A stretch of DNA of 52,699 bases. Source: Prevotella sp. (GTDB lineage Bacteria > Bacteroidota > Bacteroidia > Bacteroidales > Bacteroidaceae). Location: the NCBI GenBank assembly GCA_017548385.1, contig JAFZAE010000109.1, positions 1 to 52,699 on the forward strand. Reading direction: 5' to 3'. The position numbers and the translations under genes are program-made. Below, in pieces: positions 7,945 to 15,978 of this stretch; the stretch's first letter is position 1; every line of letters starts with the position of its first letter. Under the pieces are notes generated by a model, which saw only the letters and a list, made by a program, of their open reading frames with translations, was not told the DNA's origin and ran no database searches.

Positions 7945-8949
7945 ATGATTGGAAAGAAAATTCTTAAGAAGATAAAAGTCGCTCATGCTATATGTCGCGA
8001 CAATTGGCAATATAGTGGAAAGTATTCCCGAGAGGGTGCTATCAAAAAGGCACGTTTGCCTTTATTTTTTGATATGCTTTATTCAGAGTTGTCCATCGGT
8101 TCCGATGTGCACAACTATTATATGTTTGGTTTTGAGAAACTAAGCAAGAAGGAGCGCCTTGAATGGATAACCAATCACATCAACGCCCATACAGCAGCCC
8201 GCCATTCCGGCAAGGATGTGTGGAAATTGTTTGAGGACAAGGCAAAGTTTAATGAACGATTCAAAGATTTTGTGAAAAGGCGTTGGCTTGACACCCGCAG
8301 TGCCACCACCGATGAAGTAAGCACATTCATCAACGACCTTGGCAGAGTCATTGTCAAGCCACTTAACATGTCGGCAGGTGAAGGAATTTATCTTCTTCAC
8401 GCTACAGAAAGCGACAAGATATCAGAATTAGAGTCACGTATCCAGGAAGGCCACCATTGTCTTTTGGAAGAAGTAAAAGAAAATGTTGCTGCACTTAAAG
8501 CACTTAATCCCACGTCGCTCAACACCATTCGTGTTGTGACATGCCTCAACAGCCAAGGTGAACTGCATTTCCTATGTACAGTCTTGCGTATGGGAAGCAC
8601 AGACAGTTGCATAGACAATTCCATTGGTGGTGGTGTTACCAGTTACATTGACATGAAAACCGGTTGTCTCAGCAGTCCTGCTGTTGACCGCAAGAGACAG
8701 TATTTCACCCACCATCCCCGCACTGGCATCGAACTAGTGGGGTATCAGATTCCTCATTGGGATGAGGTATTGGAATTTGCCCGTAAAATAGCCTACGTGG
8801 AACCCCGTGCACACTATGTGGGCTGGGACATTGCCCTTTGTTCCGACGGCATCGAGTTGATTGAGGGCAACATACCTCCTGGTGAGGGGATTATACAAGT
8901 ATGTGATCAAAAGCCGAAGCGGAGACAGCTGATGGAATATTTAGCATAG
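7945..8949 (+). CDS. Sugar-transfer-associated ATP-grasp protein (first of three)
   Basis: 334 residues resembling the 'sugar-transfer associated ATP-grasp' family, found in polysaccharide loci of many Bacteroidetes but of uncharacterised reaction. ATP-grasp enzymes join a carboxylate to an amine or thiol using ATP. Visible blocks are the nucleotide-binding lysine and flexible loop RVIVKPLNMSAGEGIYLL (about 138-155), SLNTIRVVT, the Gly-rich DNSIGGGVTSYID, and a C-terminal metal site in ELIEGNIPPGEG. There is no signal peptide, so it is cytoplasmic. It is the first gene after the promoter at 7894-7925. Downstream are an MBOAT/SGNH pair and a second homologue. It may attach an amino acid or other acid to a sugar, but that is inference. 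Confidence 0.85.
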   Translation: MIGKKILKKIKVAHAICRDNWQYSGKYSREGAIKKARLPLFFDMLYSELSIGSDVHNYYMFGFEKLSKKERLEWITNHINAHTAARHSGKDVWKLFEDKAKFNERFKDFVKRRWLDTRSATTDEVSTFINDLGRVIVKPLNMSAGEGIYLLHATESDKISELESRIQEGHHCLLEEVKENVAALKALNPTSLNTIRVVTCLNSQGELHFLCTVLRMGSTDSCIDNSIGGGVTSYIDMKTGCLSSPAVDRKRQYFTHHPRTGIELVGYQIPHWDEVLEFARKIAYVEPRAHYVGWDIALCSDGIELIEGNIPPGEGIIQVCDQKPKRRQLMEYLA

Positions 8950-8994
8950 TGGCATCATGAATGCGTGTGGATAATTTGACATTCATATTGTTTT

Positions 8995-10410
8995 ATGATT
9001 TACAACTCCTTTCTATTTATTGTACTCTATCCGATTATATTCCTGCTCTACTACGCCATCCCTGCGCAGTATGTCAGGGCACGCAACCTCTATCTTCTTC
9101 TTGCCAGTTATGCGTTGTATATCAGCTGGAGTGCCTCGCACGCCCTGATTCTGATGGGCGTGACGGTGGTCACTTGGCTCACGTCAAAAATGGTGGTCAA
9201 GTCACGTCGTCCAAAGACAGTCCTCACCGTGGGCATTCTATTAGCTTTATTTCCACTTCTATTCTATAAATATTTCAATTTCATCAACGATAGTATCAGC
9301 CAGTTGTTAGGATCGTTCGGTCTTTCCGTGCAACTTGCCGGTCTCAATTGGGCTATACCTGTTGGCATTTCTTTCTTTACATTTCAAGCCATTGGGTATG
9401 TCTTCGACGTATACCGTAAAAAGACAGACGTAGAAAATGACTTTCTTACATACGCATTGTTTGTCTCGTTTTTTCCATCCATTCTCTCTGGCCCCATCAA
9501 CAAAGCTTCATTGGTCATTCCACAACTCCGGGCATTGCGTCCATATCTGGACTATTCTAAAGCCGTAGCAGGAATGAAGATGCTGCTATGGGGAATGTTT
9601 ATGAAAGTAGTGGTGGCTGACCGTGTGGCCATCTATGTCGACATGGTGCTCCCTCAATATGAGCACTTCACAGGCACCTCATGCTTTGTGGCAAGCATAC
9701 TCTATTCCATTCAAATATATGCAGATTTTGGTGGTTATTCGCTCATGGCCATTGGCGTTGGCAAGACATTGGGTTTTGAGTTGACCGAGAACTTCCGTCG
9801 TCCCTACTTTTCATTCAGCGTGACAGATTTTTGGCGTCGCTGGCACATATCCCTTTCCACCTGGCTTCGCGACTACATCTACATTCCTTTGGGCGGCAGC
9901 CGCTGTAGCAAAGTGCGTAACTATTGGAATATCTTTGTCACCTTTCTGGTAAGCGGTATTTGGCACGGTGCCAACTGGACATTCATCGTATGGGGTATAC
10001 TTCACGGTCTTTTTCAGATTGTGGAGAAAATGCTTGGCGAGCAAAAATGCAGATACGGGGCATTAGGGCGTACGGTCAAGACCGTAATCACTTTTCTGCT
10101 CATCAATTTCGCCTGGATATTTTTCCGTATGCCAACCCTGGCAGATGCATGCGGAGTGATAGCAAGGATATTCAACTTCAGTCTTTCTCCCAAAGTCTTC
10201 TATGGTGACTTGCAGACACCGATGTTTATTCTTATCGGTATCCTGTTGTTACTGCTCAAGGATATCCGCGACGAGTTTTTCCCTCACCGTATGCCCCTCA
10301 TGACCAGCCGCCACACGGTGGTCAGATGGTTCACATACGTGACACTCATTTTGGCAATTTTGCTCATGGGTGTGTTTAGCAACGACCAATTTATATATGC
10401 AAACTTCTGA
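8995..10410 (+). CDS. MBOAT family O-acyltransferase (second copy)
   Basis: 471 residues with hydrophobic segments throughout and all MBOAT blocks: IPVGISFFTFQAIGY (121-135), YADFGGYSLMAIG (242-254), WRRWHISLSTWLRDYIYIPL (280-299) and SGIWHGANWTF with catalytic His324. Such enzymes O-acylate extracellular polysaccharides, usually with acetyl groups. The next gene, 5 nt downstream, is an SGNH-like protein, the usual partner. No dedicated carrier protein is adjacent, unlike the MBOAT gene at 92, so the donor here may be acetyl-CoA. The ATG at 8995 gives the normal N-terminus. Confidence 0.95.
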   Translation: MIYNSFLFIVLYPIIFLLYYAIPAQYVRARNLYLLLASYALYISWSASHALILMGVTVVTWLTSKMVVKSRRPKTVLTVGILLALFPLLFYKYFNFINDSISQLLGSFGLSVQLAGLNWAIPVGISFFTFQAIGYVFDVYRKKTDVENDFLTYALFVSFFPSILSGPINKASLVIPQLRALRPYLDYSKAVAGMKMLLWGMFMKVVVADRVAIYVDMVLPQYEHFTGTSCFVASILYSIQIYADFGGYSLMAIGVGKTLGFELTENFRRPYFSFSVTDFWRRWHISLSTWLRDYIYIPLGGSRCSKVRNYWNIFVTFLVSGIWHGANWTFIVWGILHGLFQIVEKMLGEQKCRYGALGRTVKTVITFLLINFAWIFFRMPTLADACGVIARIFNFSLSPKVFYGDLQTPMFILIGILLLLLKDIRDEFFPHRMPLMTSRHTVVRWFTYVTLILAILLMGVFSNDQFIYANF

Positions 10411-10415
10411 GACAG

Positions 10416-11348
10416 ATGAAAACACTTTTATCAAAACTCGCCCTGCTATTAGTCATTGTGATTCTATGCGATTTCCTCATTGGCAAATCCTTAGACCATG
10501 TGGTGAGCGCCATCACAACAGGAGGACAGGGACGCGACAACTACATCTGCGAAAAAAGTCAGGAAGACATCATGATATTCGGTTCCTCGAAAGCTGTCCA
10601 TCATTATAACTCAGGTATTATTGAAGACTCGTTGGATATGACATGTTATAATTGCGGAGAGGATGGGAATGGCATCCTTTTGGGTTACGGGCGTCTGCTG
10701 ATGGCCAAGGAGCGTCATCAGCCCAAAATCATCATCTATGACGTGGTGCCCAAATACGATCTACTCCAAAACGAGAACCACCAATATCTGGCGTGGCTAA
10801 AAGCCCACTACAATCGAGCAGGCATCGCAGGAATCTTTCACGACACCGACAACCTGGAGCGTTACAAAATGCACTGCTCATGCTATCGTCACAACTCTAA
10901 ATTTTTACAAAACCTCATTGTCTATTTCACCCATATTTCCACAGACGAAGGCATAAAGGGCTACCGTCCTCTACATGGCAAACTAAACACTATGAGAGTG
11001 AAGGAGCGCACATACAAAGAACATTACGACTACGACTCTGTGAAAATGAAATATCTCCATCAATTCATTGCACAATCAGCAGGTTCCAAATTATATTTTG
11101 TTGTCTCACCTGTATGGTATAGGATGGACACCACACAGACATCTGCCACCCAACCTCTAATAGAAATATGCCAGCGTGAGGGTATTCCATTTTTCGACTT
11201 TACCAATGACCCCAAATATGTAGGAAACGACACATTCTTTAAAGACGGCACACATCTTAATTCACAAGGTGCCAACGAATTCACCAAGGATTTGATACGC
11301 AAGATTAAAGAATACGAAAAGAGTCATTCTGACAAATGTAATAGCTGA
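10416..11348 (+). CDS. SGNH-like protein paired with MBOAT
   Basis: 310 residues. One N-terminal hydrophobic helix (about 5-22) looks like a signal anchor, which would place the rest in the periplasm. The SGNH block I equivalent is IMIFGSSKAVHHY (Ser near residue 58), and the C-terminal Asp-x-x-His block is KDGTHLNSQGANEF. These are the features of DltD/AlgJ/AlgX-like partners that complete O-acylation of a polymer started by MBOAT proteins. It follows the MBOAT stop by 5 nt. A related but divergent protein pairs with the MBOAT gene at 24578. Enzymatic activity is likely because the Ser, Asp and His are kept. Confidence 0.82.
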   Translation: MKTLLSKLALLLVIVILCDFLIGKSLDHVVSAITTGGQGRDNYICEKSQEDIMIFGSSKAVHHYNSGIIEDSLDMTCYNCGEDGNGILLGYGRLLMAKERHQPKIIIYDVVPKYDLLQNENHQYLAWLKAHYNRAGIAGIFHDTDNLERYKMHCSCYRHNSKFLQNLIVYFTHISTDEGIKGYRPLHGKLNTMRVKERTYKEHYDYDSVKMKYLHQFIAQSAGSKLYFVVSPVWYRMDTTQTSATQPLIEICQREGIPFFDFTNDPKYVGNDTFFKDGTHLNSQGANEFTKDLIRKIKEYEKSHSDKCNS

Positions 11349-11391
11349 GAAAAACGTCTCCAAATATACAACATTGTTTACCCCCAAACGT

Positions 11392-12528
11392 ATGAGCAAG
11401 AAAAAACTAAAGGATTTCTTTTTCGCCTCTGACGAGAAAATGAGAAACATCCTCGATAAAACTTCCCTGACCCACGCTATCTATGAGCATGTCATCCTGC
11501 CAATAGAAGCAAGTATCTTCAAAGCAGGCAATTACAAAATAAGTACCCGTTTCCGCTCAGAGCTTTCCAATGTCAGAGAGCTCTACTATACTCATGAAGA
11601 AAAGCAAAACCCTAAGTTGGCTCGCAAATTAGAAAAAAAGTTGGTCAAAGCCCATATTGCCCACAGGATGAAACCAGAGGAATACTTCCTCTATGGATTG
11701 CGCGGGAAAGACTACTGGGAACAAAAAGAATACCTCTCCGACGTAGAACGTAAAAACATCATCCTTCGTCACGGAGACCCTGCTGTTTACGAAGAACTCA
11801 ACAACAAAGACGTGCTTTATGAACATGCCAAGAAATACTTTCGTCGTGAGGCCTGCGTTATCGACACGAATGCCAGTAAAAGCGCTTTCACAGATTTTGC
11901 TCTCCGCCACAAAAAATTCTTTGTGAAACCCATTGATGGTACCTGGGGGAGAGGTGCGTCTATCCTCATGGCAAACACGACGGCAGAGGCAGAGGCTATC
12001 TTCGACAAACTTAGCAGGGAGGGAAGATGGTTTGTTGAAGAACTTATTAAACAAGTCCCAGAAACCGCCATGTGGAATGACACCAGTGTCAACACCGTGC
12101 GAATACCAGCTTTATACACACGCTCTGGTTGTAAGATACTACAGCCATTCCTTCGCACAGGTCGAAAAGGAGCAGTCGTGGACAACGCAGGTGGTGGAGG
12201 CATCTTTGCTGTCTTCGATGCCGAAACGGGTATTATTACCACAGACGGTGTTGACGAGCATGGGGGCCGTTATGAGCGTCACCCCGACTCTGGTATCGTT
12301 TACAAAGGCTGGCAGGTGCCACGGTATGAAGAACTCAAAGCCCTGACCGCCGAATTGCTTCATGCCCTACCCTCCCATCCTCGATACGTGGCATTCGATT
12401 TTGCCTTAACAGCAGAGGGATGGGTTTTGGTTGAGGGCAACTACAACGGACAGTTCGTCGGCCAAATGGCAGATCACCTAGGTGTTAGAAACGAATTTCT
12501 CAAATACTATCTCAGCGATCAACCATAA
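11392..12528 (+). CDS. Sugar-transfer-associated ATP-grasp protein (second)
   Basis: 378 residues from the ATG at 11392; an in-frame TTG at 11374 adds six residues but is less likely. It shares its plan with the genes at 7945 and 13477: a lysine/arginine-rich N-terminal part, then the ATP-binding loop FFVKPIDGTWGRGASIL (about 179-195), SVNTVRIPA, DNAGGGGIFAVFD, HPDSG, and the metal site WVLVEGNYNGQFVGQM near the C-terminus. It follows the MBOAT/SGNH pair after 43 nt, with the cytidylyltransferase next. The substrate is not evident. The family is defined by association with sugar-transfer loci, and a direct role in capsule modification is inference. Confidence 0.85.
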   Translation: MSKKKLKDFFFASDEKMRNILDKTSLTHAIYEHVILPIEASIFKAGNYKISTRFRSELSNVRELYYTHEEKQNPKLARKLEKKLVKAHIAHRMKPEEYFLYGLRGKDYWEQKEYLSDVERKNIILRHGDPAVYEELNNKDVLYEHAKKYFRREACVIDTNASKSAFTDFALRHKKFFVKPIDGTWGRGASILMANTTAEAEAIFDKLSREGRWFVEELIKQVPETAMWNDTSVNTVRIPALYTRSGCKILQPFLRTGRKGAVVDNAGGGGIFAVFDAETGIITTDGVDEHGGRYERHPDSGIVYKGWQVPRYEELKALTAELLHALPSHPRYVAFDFALTAEGWVLVEGNYNGQFVGQMADHLGVRNEFLKYYLSDQP

Positions 12529-12572
12529 AGACAGCCTACGAAGCAATTATTCATCAACGCAAAGCATCTCCA

Positions 12573-13286
12573 ATGAACATAGCAATAATCCTTGCAGGAG
12601 GCAGTGGTAGCCGTATCGGCGGCACATTACCCAAACAATTTCTCAGCGTGGCTGGGAAAAAAATCATCGAGCACACCATTGACGTTTTTGAGAACAACGA
12701 CTTAATCGACGAGATTGCCATAGTAAGCAAAAAAGAATATACGTCGGACGTGGAGCGTATTGTCACGACAAACCAATACCATAAGGTGAAAAAAATCCTC
12801 ACTGGGGGCAAGGAGCGCTACGACTCCAGTCTTGCAGCCATCTCTGCATATACCAACGACGATGACAATCTCTTGTTACACGACGCCGTACGCCCATTAG
12901 TGAACGACCGCATCATCAACGACTGCATCGAAGCGCTGAAAACCTACAGAGCCGTCGATGTGGCTGTTAATACCACCGACACCATCATAATGGTTGATGA
13001 TGACAACATCATCAAGACGATTCCCCCACGAGTTTCGCTTCGCAACAGCCAGACGCCCCAATGCTTCAAACGAGGCACCATACGTCGCGCATATGAACTT
13101 GCCCTCCAAGACCCTCATTTTGAGACAACCGACGACTGTGGCGTGGTGCATAAGTACCTGCCAAATGAACCCATCTGCGTAGTAGCGGGCGAAGTTTTCA
13201 ATCTAAAAGTAACTTATGCAGAAGACCTATTTCTGCTCGAAAGACTCTGCGAACAACGCAATAGTTCCAATATGAAGGAGACTTGA
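12573..13286 (+). CDS. IspD/TarI-like cytidylyltransferase
   Basis: 237 residues of the IspD/TarI family, which transfer CMP from CTP to a sugar- or polyol-phosphate. The CTP-binding start is AIILAGGSGSRIGGTLPKQF (4-23); further family blocks are TGGKERYDSS, LLHDAVRPL and NSQTPQCF. IspD makes CDP-methylerythritol; TarI and capsule homologues make CDP-ribitol or related CDP-polyols. Its place among glycan genes favours the second type, but no TarJ-like dehydrogenase is in the window. The chromosome's true ispD could lie elsewhere or be this gene. The product, a CDP-linked polyol, may be the donor used by a nearby transfer protein. Confidence 0.82.
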   Translation: MNIAIILAGGSGSRIGGTLPKQFLSVAGKKIIEHTIDVFENNDLIDEIAIVSKKEYTSDVERIVTTNQYHKVKKILTGGKERYDSSLAAISAYTNDDDNLLLHDAVRPLVNDRIINDCIEALKTYRAVDVAVNTTDTIIMVDDDNIIKTIPPRVSLRNSQTPQCFKRGTIRRAYELALQDPHFETTDDCGVVHKYLPNEPICVVAGEVFNLKVTYAEDLFLLERLCEQRNSSNMKET

Positions 13287-13351
13287 GAAAGTTGAGCATA
13301 TAACATCATGAGTCTGTCCGACACTTTGATAGAGAAGCAGAGTTTGATGTC

Positions 13352-13434
13352 ATAAAAGGAAGAACCTACAAAAAAGTATCATTATATTGGAAGATTGGGA
13401 AAAAAATCATATCTTTGCAACTGATTGGAAAAGT
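13352..13434 (+). repeat. Direct repeat with promoter, copy 1
   Basis: Aligns without gaps to 14618-14700 at a constant offset of 1266 nt. The last 43 nt (13392-13434 and 14658-14700) are identical and the upstream part is similar (shared AGGAAGAA and TACAAAAAAG). The two copies bracket a single AT-rich ATP-grasp gene, and each contains the same promoter. Confidence 0.9.
13387..13417 (+). promoter_or_regulatory. Promoter of the third ATP-grasp gene (repeat copy 1)
   Basis: TTG at 13387-13389 and TATCTTTG at 13410-13417 with 20 nt between. Transcription would begin about 13424, some 53 nt before the ATG at 13477. The same elements recur in copy 2. Confidence 0.75.
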
Positions 13435-13476
13435 TACTTTGACATATAACATTTACAAATAACAATTCGTTTAACA

Positions 13477-14538
13477 ATGAAATTCGGAGAAAACAAGGAC
13501 TGGGATAGAGAACATATTCTTAGTTCAAAAAGTGTCATTTATAAAATAACTGACAAGGTAAAAGATTTTAGAAAACAGGGATTCTCTATGACAGATAGTG
13601 CGTTTTATAACTTGGGAGTAAACGACTATCATGATTATATCTCAACATGGGAGTCTTATTCACCTGTTTACAGAAATCTCCAGCCATCAGGAATTGTCTC
13701 ATATGACAATCTTGTTTATAACAACATTTTTGATGACAAATATCTATTCTACATTGTTTTCAGTTCATTTGTAAATACACCGAAAATTTTCTCTTTAATC
13801 TATGATGGCAAAATTACGGATGTTGTGGATTCATTTGATTCCAACCATCTGTATGAATCTTTGTTGAGTCTCAATGGTGGTGTCATCAAATATCGTTCTG
13901 GTGCCAATGGATTTGGAATATATGTTTTCGATGTATACAATAATCGTTTGTTCTATAACAACAGAGAAATTTCTCATGATGATTTGGCTGAAATAGTAAG
14001 CAAATTTAAGTTTGGTATCATACAAGAAAAAATCGTTCAAGGCAAATTTGCTAAATCTCTTTTTGAAAAAACTATCAATACGATAAGAATCATCTCTATA
14101 AGATCAAAAAATGGAGTTGAACACGAGATTGTAGCAGCCATACAACGAATAGGTACAAATAGAAGTGCACCTGTGGATAATTTTGCACAGGGAGGAGGAT
14201 GTTCCATTATTGATTTAGAAACGGGTGTTCTTGGAACAGTTGGAAGAATAACTGAAAACGGTCCAATGTTCTCTGACAATCACCCAGATACTGGAAAAAC
14301 GATAAAGGGACTTATAGTCCCCAATTGGGATGAAATAAAGTCTGCTATTATTGGTTTAACAAGAAAACTACCATTCTTTTGTTATGCTGCCTGGGATGTC
14401 GTTGTTTGTGACGATGGAATAACCATTATCGAAATAAACAAGAGGTCTTCACTGGACGTTTTTCAAATCCACAAAGGTTTCCGCAACGAATTGTTAGGAC
14501 AAAGATACAAAGAAAATGGCTGGTTAGTAGACTTTTAA
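13477..14538 (+). CDS. Sugar-transfer-associated ATP-grasp protein (third, AT-rich)
   Basis: 353 residues. The plan matches the ATP-grasp genes at 7945 and 11392: GVIKYRSGANGFGIYVF as the nucleotide-binding loop, KTINTIRIISIRSK, DNFAQGGGCSIIDLETG, HPDTGKTIKG and the metal site ITIIEINKRS. Its codons favour A and T far more than those of its neighbours, and the N-terminal half differs from the other two. It is bracketed by direct promoter repeats (13352 and 14618), as if inserted as a single-gene cassette or left by a duplication. The protein is cytoplasmic. The substrate is unknown; it may alter the specificity of the same modification step as the other homologues. Confidence 0.83.
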   Translation: MKFGENKDWDREHILSSKSVIYKITDKVKDFRKQGFSMTDSAFYNLGVNDYHDYISTWESYSPVYRNLQPSGIVSYDNLVYNNIFDDKYLFYIVFSSFVNTPKIFSLIYDGKITDVVDSFDSNHLYESLLSLNGGVIKYRSGANGFGIYVFDVYNNRLFYNNREISHDDLAEIVSKFKFGIIQEKIVQGKFAKSLFEKTINTIRIISIRSKNGVEHEIVAAIQRIGTNRSAPVDNFAQGGGCSIIDLETGVLGTVGRITENGPMFSDNHPDTGKTIKGLIVPNWDEIKSAIIGLTRKLPFFCYAAWDVVVCDDGITIIEINKRSSLDVFQIHKGFRNELLGQRYKENGWLVDF

Positions 14539-14617
14539 AAGTATTTCCACAATCGATAAAAATAAGAGAGTGAATACCCTTTATCTCCGATTATCATTTG
14601 GACGAATAGTGTATATA

Positions 14618-14700
14618 ACAATAGGAAGAATATACAAAAAAGCATCTTTTTATTGATAGATTGGGAAAAAAATCATATCTTTGCAACTGATTGGAAAAGT
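14618..14700 (+). repeat. Direct repeat with promoter, copy 2
   Basis: The second copy of the repeat at 13352-13434, lying between the AT-rich ATP-grasp gene and the aminotransferase gene. It provides a fresh promoter for the downstream operon. The 330-nt gap 14539-14868 holds this repeat, then about 130 nt of unremarkable leader, then a 13-codon ORF. Confidence 0.9.
14653..14683 (+). promoter_or_regulatory. Promoter of the aminotransferase/ATP-grasp operon (repeat copy 2)
   Basis: TTG at 14653-14655 and TATCTTTG at 14676-14683, 20 nt apart, identical in arrangement to the elements in copy 1. The predicted transcript starts near 14690 and has a leader of about 180 nt before the aminotransferase ATG at 14869, longer than that for copy 1. 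Confidence 0.75.
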
Positions 14701-14827
14701 ATTAGTTCTGCGAGATGTTGCTTTTGTCTAAAAAAGCACAAACTTTCATGCGGATACGAATTACGTTTTCACCCCATTTTTGAATGATTTTTACTCATAT
14801 TGTCCCTACAATGTGAGGAGGAGAAAT

Positions 14828-14869
14828 ATGAAATATAGTTTACAACTCATCGATCATTATATCAAGTGA
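14828..14869 (+). CDS. Possible 13-residue leader peptide, coupled to the next gene
   Basis: A short ORF encoding MKYSLQLIDHYIK. It is preceded by GAGGAGGAG (about 14815-14823), an unusually strong Shine-Dalgarno-like run for this genome. Its TGA (14867-14869) overlaps the ATG of the aminotransferase gene by one base (TGATG), an arrangement that favours termination-reinitiation coupling. The alternative is that the purine run simply recruits ribosomes for the downstream gene. There is no homology evidence for the peptide itself. Confidence 0.4.
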   Translation: MKYSLQLIDHYIK

Positions 14870-15978
14870 TGATAAAAGATAGGATTACAGTCACATCCCC
14901 ACTTCTGCCTAACCTGGAAGAGTTGCACGTTATGCTGCAAAAGATATGGGAATCGAAGTGGATTACCAACAACGGTAGTTTTCACAAACTTTTGGAGAAA
15001 GAACTGGCAGATTATCTCAAAGTGCCCTACGTAAGTCTGTTCACCAACGGCACGCTGCCCTTAATCACCGCACTTCAAGCTCTACACATCACGGGTGAGG
15101 TGATTACCACACCCTATAGTTTTGTGGCCACCACACATGCCCTTTGGTGGAATGGTATCAAGCCCGTCTTTGTAGATATCGAATGGGAGACAGGATGCAT
15201 TGATCCCACAAAGATTGAAGCAGCCATCACACCAAAAACCACAGCCATCATGCCTGTGCATGTCTATGGAAAGCCTTGTAATGTGGCTGCTATCCAAAAG
15301 ATTGCCGACAAACATGGTCTGAAAGTTATTTACGATGCAGCTCATGCTTTTGGTGTCGAGGTAGACGGGAAAAGCATTTTGCTTGCTGGTGATATGTCGA
15401 CATTGAGTTTCCATGCCACAAAGGTGTATAACACCGTGGAAGGTGGAGCAATGATTATGCAAGATGAACAGACCAAACGCCACATCGACTATCTGAAAAA
15501 TTTTGGTTTTAAAAATGAGACAGAGGTTATAGCCCCTGGCATAAACTCTAAAATGGACGAGATACGCGCTGCCATTGGACTTCTTAACTTGCAGCAGGTG
15601 GACTTAGCAATCGAAGCACGACATCAGGTAGCAATAAAGTATCGAGAGGCATTACAGAACGTTGAGGGTATCTCTTTCTGGGATGACATGCCTGGCGTTC
15701 GCCACAACTACGGTTATTTCCCCATCTTCGTCGATGCTGCCCGTTACGGCATGACCCGCGATGAGCTATATTTTAAGATGAAGGAAGACGGAATACTAGG
15801 CCGACGTTATTTCTATCCCCTTATCAGTGAATTCTCAACCTACCGTGGTCTTCCAAGTGCCAGCAGGGAGAATCTTCCTATTGCCCATCGTATGGCAGAT
15901 ATGGTGATTTGCTTACCTATGCACCATCTACTTAGCGACGGAGACGTGGAACGTATTCTTAATCATATCGTGAAGTAA
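14869..15978 (+). CDS. DegT/DnrJ/EryC1/StrS family aminotransferase
   Basis: 369 residues from the ATG at 14869; a GTG three bases earlier is possible but would overlap the leader ORF more. It is a fold-type I PLP enzyme of the sugar aminotransferase family, which aminate keto-sugars bound to nucleotides. Asp156 in IYDAAHAFG binds the PLP nitrogen, and Lys185 in SFHATKVYNTVEGG forms the internal aldimine. GTLPLITAL near 61-69 fits the phosphate-binding region. The stop overlaps the next ATG (TAATG), so the downstream ATP-grasp gene is translationally coupled. An amino sugar precursor that is then amidated by ATP-grasp enzymes is a reasonable but unproven reading. Confidence 0.92.
   Translation: MIKDRITVTSPLLPNLEELHVMLQKIWESKWITNNGSFHKLLEKELADYLKVPYVSLFTNGTLPLITALQALHITGEVITTPYSFVATTHALWWNGIKPVFVDIEWETGCIDPTKIEAAITPKTTAIMPVHVYGKPCNVAAIQKIADKHGLKVIYDAAHAFGVEVDGKSILLAGDMSTLSFHATKVYNTVEGGAMIMQDEQTKRHIDYLKNFGFKNETEVIAPGINSKMDEIRAAIGLLNLQQVDLAIEARHQVAIKYREALQNVEGISFWDDMPGVRHNYGYFPIFVDAARYGMTRDELYFKMKEDGILGRRYFYPLISEFSTYRGLPSASRENLPIAHRMADMVICLPMHHLLSDGDVERILNHIVK

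Noticed and set aside
13392-14700. Insertion sequence ends around the third ATP-grasp gene
   Set aside because: The flanking repeats are direct, contain promoters, and no transposase is between them.
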